A stretch of 64,000 nucleotides of DNA from NCBI RefSeq assembly GCF_004362855.1, contig NZ_SNXW01000002.1:476655-540654 (forward strand). The letters run 5' to 3'. Every line of letters starts with the position of its first letter. The first letter of the stretch is position 1. Under the pieces are notes generated by a model. The model was not told the DNA's origin, searched no databases, and saw only the letters and a list, made by a program, of their open reading frames with translations. Both the position numbers and the translations under genes were made by a program. Below, piece by piece: positions 26,490-36,093 of this stretch. The DNA comes from Aquabacterium commune. Lineage in GTDB: Bacteria > Pseudomonadota > Gammaproteobacteria > Burkholderiales > Burkholderiaceae_C.

Positions 26490-27191
26490 ATGATCCAGAA
26501 AATCGTCAAGACCCCGGCCGACGCGCTGGCCGACGTGCGCGATGGCGCCACGGTGATGATCGGCGGCTTCGGCACGGCCGGCCAGCCCAACGAGCTGATC
26601 GACGCCCTGATCGAGACCGGCGCCAAAGACCTCGTCATCGTCAACAACAACGCGGGCAACGGCGACACCGGCCTGGCCGCGCTGCTGGCCAAGAAGCGCG
26701 TGCGCAAGATCATCTGCTCCTTCCCGCGCCAGTCCGACAGCCACCACTTCGACGCGCTCTACCGCGCCGGCGAGCTGGAGCTGGAACTCGTGCCGCAAGG
26801 CAACCTGGCCGAGCGCATCCGCGCCGCCGGCGCCGGCATCGGCGGCTTCTTCACGCCCACCGGCTACGGCACCGAGCTGGCCAAGGGCAAAGAAACCCGC
26901 GAGATCAACGGCAAGATGTACGTGCTCGAAGCGCCCATCCACGCCGACTTCGCCCTCATCAAGGCCGAAAAGGGCGACCGCTGGGGCAACCTCACCTACC
27001 GCATGACGGCGCGCAACTTCGGGCCGATCATGGCCATGGCCGCCAAGACCACTGTCGCCACCGTGCACGAGGTCGTTGAGCTCGGCGCGCTGGACCCGGA
27101 AGCCGTCATCACCCCCGGCCTGTTCGTGCAACGCGTGGTGCCCATCGCCCGCACCGCCACCGCCGCCGGCGGTTTCAAGCGCACCGCCTGA
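26490..27191 (+). CDS. pcaI: 3-oxoadipate CoA-transferase subunit A
   Basis: 233 aa. Family I CoA-transferase alpha subunit: ADVRDGATVMIGGFGTAGQPNELIDALIETG and GGFFTPTGYGTELAKGKE. With PcaJ it transfers CoA from succinyl-CoA to 3-oxoadipate. First gene of pcaIJFD-benE, downstream of the PcaR operator. 11 bp to pcaJ. Confidence 0.95.
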   Translation: MIQKIVKTPADALADVRDGATVMIGGFGTAGQPNELIDALIETGAKDLVIVNNNAGNGDTGLAALLAKKRVRKIICSFPRQSDSHHFDALYRAGELELELVPQGNLAERIRAAGAGIGGFFTPTGYGTELAKGKETREINGKMYVLEAPIHADFALIKAEKGDRWGNLTYRMTARNFGPIMAMAAKTTVATVHEVVELGALDPEAVITPGLFVQRVVPIARTATAAGGFKRTA

Positions 27192-27202
27192 GGAGAGACA
27201 CC

Positions 27203-27865
27203 ATGAGCCAAGTCAACCACACCACCCTGCCCCGCTGGACGCGTGACCAGATGGCCGCCCGCGTCGCTGCCGACATCCCCGACGGCGCCGTCGTCAACCT
27301 CGGCATCGGCCTGCCCACCGCGGTGGCCAACCACCTCAGCGCCGACAAGGAAGTCGTGCTGCACTCCGAGAACGGCGTCATCGGCATGGGCCCCGCGCCG
27401 GCCGAAGGCGAAGAGGACTTCGACCTCATCAACGCCGGCAAGCAGCCCGTGACCTTGCTGCCGGGCGGCTGCTTCTTCCACCACGCCGACAGCTTCGCCA
27501 TGATGCGCGGCGGCCACCTCGACGTCTGCGTGCTCGGCGCCTTCCAGGTCTCGGCCACGGGCGACCTGGCCAACTGGCACACCGGCGCGCCCGACGCCAT
27601 CCCCGCCGTCGGCGGTGCGATGGACCTGGCCATCGGCGCCAAGAAGACCTGCGTGATGATGGAGCTGCTGACCAAGACCGGCCAGAGCAAGCTCGCGCCC
27701 GCCTGCACCTACCCGCTCACCGGCATCGGCTGCGTCAGCCGTGTTTACAGCGACCTGGCCATCTTCGACATCACCCCGCAAGGCGTGAAGGTGGTGGACA
27801 CCGTGCCCGGCCTGAGCCTGTCCGACCTGCAAGCCCTGGTGCCCGGCGTCACGCTGCAAGCCTGA
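27203..27865 (+). CDS. pcaJ: 3-oxoadipate CoA-transferase subunit B
   Basis: 220 aa. Family I CoA-transferase beta subunit with the active-site glutamate in LHSENGVIGMGPAP, preceded by VVNLGIGLPTAVANHL. GGAMDLAIGAKK and CVSRVYSDLAIFDI are also typical. Partner of PcaI. A GAGGAGA ribosome site precedes ATG 27203. Confidence 0.95.
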   Translation: MSQVNHTTLPRWTRDQMAARVAADIPDGAVVNLGIGLPTAVANHLSADKEVVLHSENGVIGMGPAPAEGEEDFDLINAGKQPVTLLPGGCFFHHADSFAMMRGGHLDVCVLGAFQVSATGDLANWHTGAPDAIPAVGGAMDLAIGAKKTCVMMELLTKTGQSKLAPACTYPLTGIGCVSRVYSDLAIFDITPQGVKVVDTVPGLSLSDLQALVPGVTLQA

Positions 27866-27895
27866 GCCCGCGCTGCCCTCCCCGAAAGAAGCCCC

Positions 27896-29101
27896 ATGAC
27901 CCAACACGCCTACATCTGCGACGCGCTGCGCACCCCCTTCGGCCGCTACGGCGGCAGCCTGTCCGGCGTGCGTGCCGACGACCTGGGCGCCGTGCCGCTC
28001 AAGGCCCTGATGGCCCGCCACCCCCAGCTCGACTGGGAAGCCTTCGGCGACATCATCTACGGCTGCGCCAACCAGGCCGGTGAAGACAACCGCAACGTGG
28101 CCCGCATGTCGGCGCTGCTGGCCGGCCTGCCGATTGCCCTGCCCGGCTCGACCGTCAACCGCCTGTGCGGCTCCGGCATGGACGCCGTGGGCACGGCCGC
28201 GCGCGCCATCAAGGCCGGCGAGGTCGAGCTGATGCTCGCCGGTGGCGTCGAGAGCATGAGCCGCGCGCCCTTCGTCATGCCCAAGGCCACGTCGGCCTTC
28301 GCGCGTGAGAACGCGGTCTATGACACCACCATCGGCTGGCGCTTCGTCAACCCGCTGATGAAGCAACTGCACGGCGTGGACAGCATGCCCGAGACCGCCG
28401 AGAACGTCGCCAGCGACTTCGGCATCTCCCGCGAAGACCAGGACCAGATGGCGCTGGCCTCGCAGGCCAAAGCGGCGGCGGCGCAGCAGTCTGGCTTCTT
28501 CGACGCCGAGATCACGCCCGTGACCATCGCGCAGAAGAAGGGCGACGCCCTCGTCGTCAGCCGTGACGAGCACCCGCGCGAAACCACGCTGGAGGCGCTG
28601 GCCAAGCTGCGCCCCGTCGTGCGTGCCGATGGCACCGTGACGGCCGGCAACGCCTCGGGCGTCAACGACGGCGCCTGCGCCTTGATCTTGTCGAGCGAAG
28701 GCGCTGCAGCCCGCCACGGCCTGACGCCGCGCGCCCGCGTGGTCGGCATGGCCACGGCCGGCGTGGCCCCGCGCATCATGGGCATCGGGCCAGCCCCGGC
28801 CACCGTCAAAGTGCTGGCGCAGACCGGCCTGACCCTCGCGCAGATGGACGTCATTGAGCTGAATGAGGCCTTCGCCTCGCAAGGCCTGGCCGTGCTGCGC
28901 CAGCTCGGCCTGCGCGACGACGACCCGCGCGTCAACCCCAACGGCGGCGCCATCGCCCTGGGCCACCCGCTGGGTGCCAGCGGTGCCCGCCTGGTCACCA
29001 CCGCCATCAACCAGCTGCACCGCACCGGCGGCCGCTACGCGCTGTGCACCATGTGCATCGGCGTGGGCCAGGGCATCGCCCTGATCGTTGAACGTGTTTG
29101 A
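27896..29101 (+). CDS. pcaF: 3-oxoadipyl-CoA thiolase
   Basis: 401 aa, full thiolase. Nucleophile Cys in NRLCGSGMDAVGTA, GGVESMSRAPFVM, NEAFASQGLAV, His in NGGAIALGHPLGASGARL and the second catalytic Cys in ALCTMCIGVGQG. Cleaves 3-oxoadipyl-CoA to succinyl-CoA and acetyl-CoA, the last step shared by the catechol and protocatechuate branches. Confidence 0.96.
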   Translation: MTQHAYICDALRTPFGRYGGSLSGVRADDLGAVPLKALMARHPQLDWEAFGDIIYGCANQAGEDNRNVARMSALLAGLPIALPGSTVNRLCGSGMDAVGTAARAIKAGEVELMLAGGVESMSRAPFVMPKATSAFARENAVYDTTIGWRFVNPLMKQLHGVDSMPETAENVASDFGISREDQDQMALASQAKAAAAQQSGFFDAEITPVTIAQKKGDALVVSRDEHPRETTLEALAKLRPVVRADGTVTAGNASGVNDGACALILSSEGAAARHGLTPRARVVGMATAGVAPRIMGIGPAPATVKVLAQTGLTLAQMDVIELNEAFASQGLAVLRQLGLRDDDPRVNPNGGAIALGHPLGASGARLVTTAINQLHRTGGRYALCTMCIGVGQGIALIVERV

Positions 29102-29111
29102 GGCCCAGCGC

Positions 29112-29954
29112 ATGACGAACCCCACCCCCGCCCAGGTGCAGCGCCAAGGCGCCACCGCCTACACCGTGCACGAACCGCGCAACGGCCAGGCGCCCCAGCG
29201 CACCTTCCTGCTCGGCCACGCCCTGGGCTGCGACCACACCATGTGGGACGCGCTGACCCAGCACCTCGCGGCCGAGAACCGCGTGGTCTGCTGCGACCAG
29301 TTCGGCCACGGCGCCAGTCAGGATCCGCAACTCGTCCCCACCGGCCCTTACACCATGGCGCAGCTGGCCGACGAAGCCGCCGCACTCATCGATGCCCTGC
29401 AACTGGGCCCGGTGGTGTGGATCGGGCTGTCCATGGGCGGCATGGTCGGTCAGGAACTGGCCTTGCGCCACCCCGACAAGGTCAGCGCCCTGGTGCTGGC
29501 CAACACCACCACGCACTACCCCTTCGAAGCCCGCCAGGGCTGGGACACGCGCATCGCCACCATCCGCGAACAGGGTCTGCAAGCCATCGTGGACATGGCC
29601 ATGACGCGCTGGTTCCACGACGCCTTCCGCGCCGCACAACCCGAGGTGGTCGCGCATTGGCGCGCCAAGGTGCTGGGCTGCAACACGGCCGGCTACATCG
29701 CCTGCTGCGAAGCCATCCGCGACGTGGACACGCTGGACCGCCTGCACCGCATTCAGGTGCCAGCGCTTGTCATCGCGGGCGAGCTGGACCTGGGCACGCC
29801 GCCGGCCATGGCACGCGCCATCGCCGGGCAGATCTCGGGCGCCCAGCTGGTCGTGCTGCCCGAAGCCTCGCACCTCAGCGTGCTGGAGCAGCCGCAGGCT
29901 TTCATCCAGACCGTGGACACCTGGCTGCAAGGCCTGGAGGCCGGCACAGCGTGA
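29112..29954 (+). CDS. pcaD: 3-oxoadipate enol-lactonase, intact
   Basis: 280 aa alpha/beta hydrolase. Nucleophile elbow GLSMGG with Ser107, acid Asp226 (GELDLGTPP) and His254 (EASHLSVLEQP), so the catalytic triad is complete. It hydrolyses 3-oxoadipate enol-lactone to 3-oxoadipate. No catD is present, and the PcaD-like domain fused to PcaC at 6429-7805 has lost its Ser, so this is the only evident lactonase for both branches. ATG 29112, 10 bp after pcaF; an upstream TTG (29088) would overlap pcaF. Confidence 0.95.
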   Translation: MTNPTPAQVQRQGATAYTVHEPRNGQAPQRTFLLGHALGCDHTMWDALTQHLAAENRVVCCDQFGHGASQDPQLVPTGPYTMAQLADEAAALIDALQLGPVVWIGLSMGGMVGQELALRHPDKVSALVLANTTTHYPFEARQGWDTRIATIREQGLQAIVDMAMTRWFHDAFRAAQPEVVAHWRAKVLGCNTAGYIACCEAIRDVDTLDRLHRIQVPALVIAGELDLGTPPAMARAIAGQISGAQLVVLPEASHLSVLEQPQAFIQTVDTWLQGLEAGTA

Positions 29955-31141
29955 CCCGCACAACCGTGCTGAAGCGTGACCTCTCGGTCTCGGCGATCAC
30001 CGCCGGCTTCCTGGCCGTGCTCATCTCCTACGCCGGGCCTTTGCTCATCTGCTTCCAGGCGGCGCAATCGGCGCACGCCTCGCCCGAGATGCTCGCGTCC
30101 TGGGTGTGGGCCATCTCGATCGGTGCGGGGGTGTCGGGCATCGCGCTGAGCTGGTGGCTGAAAGCCCCGGTGGTCACGGCCTGGTCAGCGCCGGGCACGG
30201 CCCTGCTGATCACGCTGTTTCCCCACCTGTCGCTGAACGAAGCCGTGGGCGCCTACCTCACGGCCGGCGCCATCGTGCTGGCCATTGGCCTGAGCGGCAG
30301 CTTCGACGCGCTGATGCGCCACATCCCCAAGAGCGTGGCCGCCGGCATGATGGCCGGCATCCTCTTCCAGTTCGGCGCCAAGGCCTTCAAGGCCGTCGAG
30401 ACGCTGCCCGTGCTCACGCTGTGCATGGTCGCGGCCTTCCTCGTCTTCAAGCGCTGGCGCCCCAGGTACCACATGCTGATGGTGCTGGCGCTCGGCGTCG
30501 CGCTGGCGGCCTTCGGCCCTTTCAGCACGCCCATCCCCTGGTCGCAGATGCCGCTGTCGCTGACGGTGCCGGTGTTCATCCAGCCCGCATGGTCATGGGC
30601 TTCGACGCTCAGCCTGGCCATCCCGCTGGTGGTGGTCAGCCTGAGCGGCCAGTACCTGCCGGGCATGGCCATCCTGCGCGCGGCGGGCTATGACACGGCG
30701 GCCAAGCCCATCATGGTGGGCACCAGCCTGGCCTCGCTGGCGGTGGCCTGTTTCGGTGGCATCACCATCGTGCTGGCGGCCATCACGGCGGCCCTGTGCA
30801 CCGGGCGCGATGCCCACGAAGACCCCAGCAAGCGCTACATCGCCGGCATCGCCAACGGGGTGTTCTACATCGTGGGTGGCAGCATGGTGGGCGCCATCCT
30901 GTGGCTGTTCGCGGCCCTGCCCCCGGCCTTCATCGCCGTGCTGGCCGGCCTGGCCTTGCTGGGCGCCATCACGGCCAACATCACCCACGCGGTGATGGAC
31001 ACCGAACACCGCGAAGCCGCCATCCTCACCTTCCTGGTGACGTCCTCGGGCATGGCCTTCCTGGGCCTGGGCTCGGCCTTCTGGGGCGTGGTGATCGGCA
31101 GCCTGGCGCACTGGATCTGGCAGCCGCGTGCACAGGCCTGA
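29951..31141 (+). CDS. benE: Benzoate/H+ symporter
   Basis: 396 aa, very hydrophobic with about 12 helices. BenE family: SAITAGFLAVLISYAGPLLICFQAA, WSAPGTALLITLFP, GGITIVLAAITAALCTG and ANITHAVMDTEHREAAILTFLVTSSG. GTG start overlapping the pcaD stop by 4 bp (GTGA), so translationally coupled. Imports benzoate for the benABCD products. Its stop is only 4 bp from the convergent LysR stop. Confidence 0.93.
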   Translation: MTRTTVLKRDLSVSAITAGFLAVLISYAGPLLICFQAAQSAHASPEMLASWVWAISIGAGVSGIALSWWLKAPVVTAWSAPGTALLITLFPHLSLNEAVGAYLTAGAIVLAIGLSGSFDALMRHIPKSVAAGMMAGILFQFGAKAFKAVETLPVLTLCMVAAFLVFKRWRPRYHMLMVLALGVALAAFGPFSTPIPWSQMPLSLTVPVFIQPAWSWASTLSLAIPLVVVSLSGQYLPGMAILRAAGYDTAAKPIMVGTSLASLAVACFGGITIVLAAITAALCTGRDAHEDPSKRYIAGIANGVFYIVGGSMVGAILWLFAALPPAFIAVLAGLALLGAITANITHAVMDTEHREAAILTFLVTSSGMAFLGLGSAFWGVVIGSLAHWIWQPRAQA

Positions 31142-31145
31142 CGCC

Positions 31146-32081
31146 TCAAGGGCCCGCCAGTTCCTCGTTGCGGCGGCGCTCTTCGGCCTGGGCGCGGTAG
31201 ATGTCGTCGATGAGGTTGCGCAGCAGCACGATGTCGGGTGACTGGTCGTGCAGCCGCGTGCTCATGATGATGGGCGAGACCGCCTGCGGCTCGGCCAGGG
31301 GCCGGTACACCACCTCGTCAGGGCGCAGCCGGTGCACGCTGGCCGGCACCACGCACAGGCCCATGCCGGCGGCCACCAGGCCCAGGGCGGTCTGCATCTC
31401 CTGCACCTCGTGCACGTTGGCCGGCTCCAGGCCCGCATCGCGGAACAAGGACAGCACCTGGTCGGCATAACCCGGGCGCGGCGTGTGCGGATAGACCAGG
31501 TTGTCGTGGCGCGCGACCTCGGCCAGCGTCATGGCCTTGTCGGCCTTGTCGGGCGCAGCCGCCTCATGCTCATGCGGTATCGCCACCACCAGCCTTTCCT
31601 CGCGCAGCACCTCGCGCTTGATGGCCGGGTCATCGAGGCGGATGCGGCCATAGCCCACGTCGATGCGACCGGTCTTCAAGGCCTCGATCTGCGCCACGGT
31701 GGACATCTCCAGCAGCGCCAGTTCGGTCTGCGGGCGCGCCGCGCGGAACAGGCGCACCAGTTGCGGCAGGGCGCCGTACATGGTGGACGAGACGAAACCG
31801 ATCACCAGCCGGCGCTCCACCAGCGCAACGCGCCGCGTGGTGCGCACGGCCTGCGCAGCCTGCTCCAGCAAGCGCGTGGCATGGCCATAGAAGAAACGCC
31901 CGCCTTCGGTCAGCCGCAGGGGGCGTGAGCCGCGCTCGAACAAGGCCAGGCCCAGCTCGGCCTCCAGGTCCTGGATCTGCCGGCTCAAAGGCGGCTGGGA
32001 GATGTGCAGCTTCTCGGCTGCGCGGGTGAAGTTCTGCTCGTCGGCCACGGCGACGAAGTACTTGAGGTGTCGGAGATCCAT
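31146..32081 (-). CDS. LysR family regulator of the BenM/CatM/CatR type
   Basis: 311 aa. Helix-turn-helix in MDLRHLKYFVAVADEQNFTRAAEKLHISQPPLSRQIQDLE, the near-invariant start of CatR/BenM/CatM. Effector domain from about residue 90. Divergent from catB with a BenM-type site (ATGC-N7-GTAT) between them. It probably activates catBCA-benABCD in answer to cis,cis-muconate, and perhaps also benzoate as BenM does. Second effector site residues were not assigned. Confidence 0.9.
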   Translation of the reverse strand: MDLRHLKYFVAVADEQNFTRAAEKLHISQPPLSRQIQDLEAELGLALFERGSRPLRLTEGGRFFYGHATRLLEQAAQAVRTTRRVALVERRLVIGFVSSTMYGALPQLVRLFRAARPQTELALLEMSTVAQIEALKTGRIDVGYGRIRLDDPAIKREVLREERLVVAIPHEHEAAAPDKADKAMTLAEVARHDNLVYPHTPRPGYADQVLSLFRDAGLEPANVHEVQEMQTALGLVAAGMGLCVVPASVHRLRPDEVVYRPLAEPQAVSPIIMSTRLHDQSPDIVLLRNLIDDIYRAQAEERRRNEELAGP

Positions 32082-32102
32082 GCGTATTTACCCACCCTCA
32101 CC

Positions 32103-32117
32103 ATGCTCGCAAGGTAT
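32103..32117. promoter_or_regulatory. Candidate BenM/CatM-type binding site
   Basis: ATGC-N7-GTAT, one base from the ATAC-N7-GTAT consensus of BenM/CatM, in the 120-bp divergent region. A TTGGAC at 32138-32143 and a TAAGAT at 32163-32168 (19 bp apart) could be the catB promoter, placing the site just upstream of -35 as expected for LysR activation. Confidence 0.55.
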
Positions 32118-32201
32118 GGAGGCAGTCTAAAACTGTCTTGGACAGGAGGCAAGCTCCCTTCCTAAGATGCCGTCAATTCTTCTCTCGAATGAAGTGGCGA
32201 C

Positions 32202-33329
32202 ATGAGCTCCCAAGTCCAGATCCTCGCGCTTGAAACCCTGCTGGTCGATGTGCCGACCATCCGGCCGCACAAGCTGTCCGTGGCGACGATGATGGGCCAG
32301 ACCCTGGTGCTGGTGCGCTTGCAGACCAGTGACGACGTCGTTGGTTGGGGCGAGGCCACCACCATCGGCGGCCTGGCCTACGGCGAGGAAAGCCCCGAAA
32401 GCATCAAGACCAACATCGACCGCTACATCGCGCCGCTGCTGGTCGGCCAGGACGCCACCCAGGTCGCCGCCTGCATGGCCCGCGTCAAGGGCCACGTCCA
32501 GGGCAACCGCTTCGCCAAGTGCGCCATCGAAACCGCGCTGTACGACAACCAGGCCAAGCGCCTGGGCGTGCCGCTGAGCGAGCTGTTCGGTGGCCGCGTG
32601 CGCGACAGCCTGCCCGTGGCCTGGACACTGGCCAGCGGCGACACCACCAAGGACATCGCCGAAGCCGAGCGCGTGCTCGACCTGCGCCGCCACAACATCT
32701 TCAAGCTGAAGATCGGCCTGCGTTCGGTCAAGGACGACGTGGCCCACGTGGCCGCCATCCAGCGCGCCGTCGGTGACCGCGCCAGCGTGCGCATCGACGC
32801 CAACCAGGCCTGGTCGGTGACCGAGGCCCTGGAAGGCTGCCGCATGCTGGCCGACGCCGGCATCGACATGGTCGAGCAGCCGATCGCCGCGCACGACAAG
32901 CTCGGCCTGCGCCGCCTGACCCAGGCCAACATCATCCCCATCATGGCCGACGAGTCGCTGCACGGCCCGGTGGACGCCTTCACCGTGGCCAGCACGCAAG
33001 CCGCCGACATCTTCGCCGTGAAGATCAACCAGTCGGGCGGGCTGCGCGGTGCCGCCCAGGTGGCGGCGATCGCCGAAGCCTCGGGCATCGCGCTGTACGG
33101 CGGCACCATGCTCGAAGGCGCCGTGGGCACCATGGCCTCAGCCCAGCTCTTCGCCACCTTCGACTCGCTGAGCTGGGGCACCGAACTGTTCGGCCCGCTG
33201 CTGCTGACCGAAGAGATCCTGCGCGAGCCGCTGATGTACCGCGACTTCGCCCTGCACCTGCCCCGCACCCCCGGCCTGGGCCTCGACATCGACGAGGCCA
33301 AGCTCGCGCGCCTGCGCCGCGACCGCTGA
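32202..33329 (+). CDS. catB: Muconate cycloisomerase I
   Basis: 375 aa, enolase superfamily. Lys pair in FKLKIGL, metal ligands in RIDANQAWSV, VEQPIA and MADESLHG, and Lys in VKINQSGGLRGA. Converts cis,cis-muconate to (+)-muconolactone. First gene of catBCA-benABCD, directly divergent from the LysR gene. Loading by LysR-type activation is likely from the site at 32103. Confidence 0.96.
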   Translation: MSSQVQILALETLLVDVPTIRPHKLSVATMMGQTLVLVRLQTSDDVVGWGEATTIGGLAYGEESPESIKTNIDRYIAPLLVGQDATQVAACMARVKGHVQGNRFAKCAIETALYDNQAKRLGVPLSELFGGRVRDSLPVAWTLASGDTTKDIAEAERVLDLRRHNIFKLKIGLRSVKDDVAHVAAIQRAVGDRASVRIDANQAWSVTEALEGCRMLADAGIDMVEQPIAAHDKLGLRRLTQANIIPIMADESLHGPVDAFTVASTQAADIFAVKINQSGGLRGAAQVAAIAEASGIALYGGTMLEGAVGTMASAQLFATFDSLSWGTELFGPLLLTEEILREPLMYRDFALHLPRTPGLGLDIDEAKLARLRRDR

Positions 33330-33359
33330 GCCCGCATCACCGCCCACAAGGAAAACACC

Positions 33360-33650
33360 ATGCTGTTCAAAGTCGAAATGGTCGTGAAGCTGCCGGTGGA
33401 CATGCCGGTCAGCCAGTCCGACGCCCTCAAAAAAACCGAGCGTGAGCTCGCCCAGCAGCTGCAGGCCAGCGGCAAGTGGCGCCACCTGTGGCGCATCGCC
33501 GGCCAGTACGCCAACGTGAGCATCTTCGACGTCGAGAGCAACGAAGAGCTGCACCAGCTGCTCATGAGCCTGCCGCTCTACCCCTACATGGCGATGGACG
33601 TGACGGCGCTGTGCCGCCACCCCTCGTCGATCCGCGACGCCGATCTCTGA
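33360..33650 (+). CDS. catC: Muconolactone delta-isomerase
   Basis: 96 aa, exact CatC length. MLFKVEMVVKLPVDM start, KWRHLWRIAGQYANVSIFDVESNEELH and LPLYPYMAMDVTALCRHPS end are diagnostic. Small decameric enzyme turning muconolactone into 3-oxoadipate enol-lactone. 30 bp after catB. Confidence 0.97.
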   Translation: MLFKVEMVVKLPVDMPVSQSDALKKTERELAQQLQASGKWRHLWRIAGQYANVSIFDVESNEELHQLLMSLPLYPYMAMDVTALCRHPSSIRDADL

Positions 33651-33709
33651 CCGACGCCACGTCCCGCGAACCCCAGGCTCATCCCGCCCCACCCTTCAGG
33701 AGACATCCC

Positions 33710-34624
33710 ATGGACAGACAAGCCATCGACGCACTCGTCGCCCGTTTCGAAACCACCGGCGTGACCGGCCCCGGCAACCCCCGCGTGAAAACGGTGGTCA
33801 AGCGCCTGCTGACCGACCTGATGTACGCGATGGAAGACCTGGACATCAGCCCTGAAGAATTCTGGACCGGCCTGAACTACCTGGGCGAAGCCGGCAAGCG
33901 CGGCGAACTCGGCCTGATCGTCCCCGGCGTCGGCCTGGAGCACTTCATGGACCTGCGCCTGGACGAAGCCGAAGCCCGCGCCGGCCTGAAGGGCGGCACC
34001 CCCCGCACCATCGAAGGCCCGCTCTACGTGACCGGCGCCCCCGTGGTGCAAGGCGAAGCCCGCCTGGACGACGGCACCCAGCCTGGCGAGATCGTGGTGA
34101 TGTCCGGCGTGGTCCGTGACGAGAAGGGCCAGCCCATCGCCGGCGCCAAGGTCGAGGTGTGGCACGCCAACCACCTGGGCAACTACTCCTACTTCGACAA
34201 GTCGCAAAGCGCCTTCAACCTGCGCCGCACCATCGTCACCGACGCGCAAGGCCGCTACAAGTTCCGCTCGATCATGCCCGTGGGCTACAGCGTGCCTCCC
34301 GGCGGCTCCACCGACGTGCTGCTGACCCTGCTGGGCCGCCACGGCCACCGCCCGGCGCACATCCACTTCTTCGCCCACGCCGAAGGCAAGCGCAAGCTGA
34401 CCACGCAGATCAACATCGAGACCGATCCGCACCTGTGGGACGACTTCGCCTTCGGCACCCGCGAAGGCCTGGTGCCCCCGGTCAAGACCAACAGCGACGC
34501 GGCTGCCATGAAGGCCCTGGAAACCAGCAAGCCCTTCTACGAGATCGAATTCAACTTCGACATGCAGCCCCTGAAGGCTGAAGCCCCCGACACGGACTTC
34601 GCCCGCCCCCGCGCCGCCGCCTGA
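33710..34624 (+). CDS. catA: Catechol 1,2-dioxygenase
   Basis: 304 aa, intradiol dioxygenase. The N-terminal helical dimerisation domain (VKTVVKRLLTDLMYAMEDL) precedes the catalytic beta domain with VEVWHANHLGNYSYFD (Tyr) and HGHRPAHIHFFAHAEG (two His), the Fe(III) ligands. Cleaves catechol to cis,cis-muconate. ATG 33710 follows an AGGAGA site. Confidence 0.97.
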   Translation: MDRQAIDALVARFETTGVTGPGNPRVKTVVKRLLTDLMYAMEDLDISPEEFWTGLNYLGEAGKRGELGLIVPGVGLEHFMDLRLDEAEARAGLKGGTPRTIEGPLYVTGAPVVQGEARLDDGTQPGEIVVMSGVVRDEKGQPIAGAKVEVWHANHLGNYSYFDKSQSAFNLRRTIVTDAQGRYKFRSIMPVGYSVPPGGSTDVLLTLLGRHGHRPAHIHFFAHAEGKRKLTTQINIETDPHLWDDFAFGTREGLVPPVKTNSDAAAMKALETSKPFYEIEFNFDMQPLKAEAPDTDFARPRAAA

Positions 34625-34675
34625 TCGCCAGCGACCGCACGCCCCCTCACCCGTTTTGTTGAAGCAGAGACGACC

Positions 34676-36085
34676 ATGACGAACTCCGCATCCCTTGAAG
34701 GCGTCGAACAGCGCCTGGCCGGCATGCTGGTCGAAGACAAAGACCAGCACATCTACCGACTCCACCGCGCTGCCTTCACGGACGCCGAATTGTTCGATCT
34801 GGAGATGAAGCACATCTTCGAAGGCAACTGGATCTACCTGGCCCACGAAAGCCAGATCCCGAACGTCAACGATTACTTCACCACCCAGATCGGCCGTCAG
34901 CCCATCGTCATCACGCGCAACAAGGCGGGTGAGCTCAACGCCCTGATCAACGCCTGCTCGCACCGTGGCGCCACGCTGTGCCGCCACAAGAAGGGCAACA
35001 AGGCCAACTTCACCTGCACCTTCCACGGCTGGACCTTCAACAACAGCGGCAAGCTGCTGAAGGTGAAAGACGGCAGCGACGCCGGCTACCCCGAGTCCTT
35101 CAACAAGGACTGCAGCCACGACCTCAAGAAGGTCGCCCGCTTCGAGAGCTACCGCGGCTTCCTGTTCGGCAGCCTCAACGCCGACGTGCAGCCCCTGACC
35201 GAGTTCCTGGGCGAGTCCACCAAGATCCTCGACATGATCGTGGACCAGTCGCCAGAAGGCCTGGAAGTGCTGCGCGGTTCGTCCACCTACACCTTCGATG
35301 GCAACTGGAAGCTGCAGGCCGAGAACGGCGCCGACGGCTACCACGTCAGCTCGGTGCACTGGAACTACGCGGCCACGACCAACCACCGCAAGCAGTCCGA
35401 AGCCGGTGACCAGATCAAGGCCATGGACGCCGGCAGCTGGGCCAAGCAAGGCGGCGGCTTCTACTCCTTCGAGAACGGCCACATGCTGCTGTGGACCAAG
35501 TGGGCCAACCCGCAAGACCGTCCGGCCTTCCAGATCCGCGACGAGCTGGTCGAGCAGTTCGGCCAGGCCCGCGCCGACTGGATGATCGGCCACTCGCGCA
35601 ACCTGTGCCTCTACCCCAATGTCTATGTGATGGACCAGTTCGGCTCGCAGATCCGCGTGCTGCGCCCCATCGCCGTGGACAAGACCGAAGTCACCATCTA
35701 CTGCATCGCGCCCAAGGGCGAGTCCGACGAGGCCCGCGCCCGCCGCGTGCGCCAGTACGAGGACTTCTTCAACGCCACCGGCATGGCCACGCCCGACGAC
35801 CTCGAAGAGTTCCGCGCCTGCCAGCAGGGCTACCAGGGCATCGCGCTGGAATGGAACGACATGTGCCGCGGCGCCACGCACTGGGTCGAAGGCCCGGACG
35901 CCGCCGCCAAGGACATCGACCTGCACCCGAAGCTCAGCGGCGTCAAGACCGAAGACGAAGGCCTCTACACCGAGCAGCACCGCTTCTGGCTGGAAGCCAT
36001 GCAGCGCGCGGTCCACGCCGAAAAGCAGGCGGCAGACAAGCAAGCTGGCCAGCAGGCCCGCGTCATCACCATCCAGCCAGCCTGA
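34676..36085 (+). CDS. benA: Benzoate 1,2-dioxygenase large (alpha) subunit
   Basis: 469 aa. Rieske [2Fe-2S] motif C-S-H...C-T-F-H in [14 protein letters not shown] / [11 protein letters not shown]. Mononuclear iron site near [16 protein letters not shown] (His, His) with a later Asp. Catalytic component that dihydroxylates benzoate to the cis-diol, with BenB and the reductase BenC. Full length and typical of BenA rather than anthranilate or toluate enzymes, but relatives with other substrate ranges cannot be excluded. Confidence 0.95.
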   Translation: MTNSASLEGVEQRLAGMLVEDKDQHIYRLHRAAFTDAELFDLEMKHIFEGNWIYLAHESQIPNVNDYFTTQIGRQPIVITRNKAGELNALINACSHRGATLCRHKKGNKANFTCTFHGWTFNNSGKLLKVKDGSDAGYPESFNKDCSHDLKKVARFESYRGFLFGSLNADVQPLTEFLGESTKILDMIVDQSPEGLEVLRGSSTYTFDGNWKLQAENGADGYHVSSVHWNYAATTNHRKQSEAGDQIKAMDAGSWAKQGGGFYSFENGHMLLWTKWANPQDRPAFQIRDELVEQFGQARADWMIGHSRNLCLYPNVYVMDQFGSQIRVLRPIAVDKTEVTIYCIAPKGESDEARARRVRQYEDFFNATGMATPDDLEEFRACQQGYQGIALEWNDMCRGATHWVEGPDAAAKDIDLHPKLSGVKTEDEGLYTEQHRFWLEAMQRAVHAEKQAADKQAGQQARVITIQPA

Positions 36086-36093
36086 GGTGCCCC

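Noticed and set aside
33584..36043. 819-codon minus-strand frame opposite catA-benA
   Set aside because: Antisense shadow of benA and catA; no family features.
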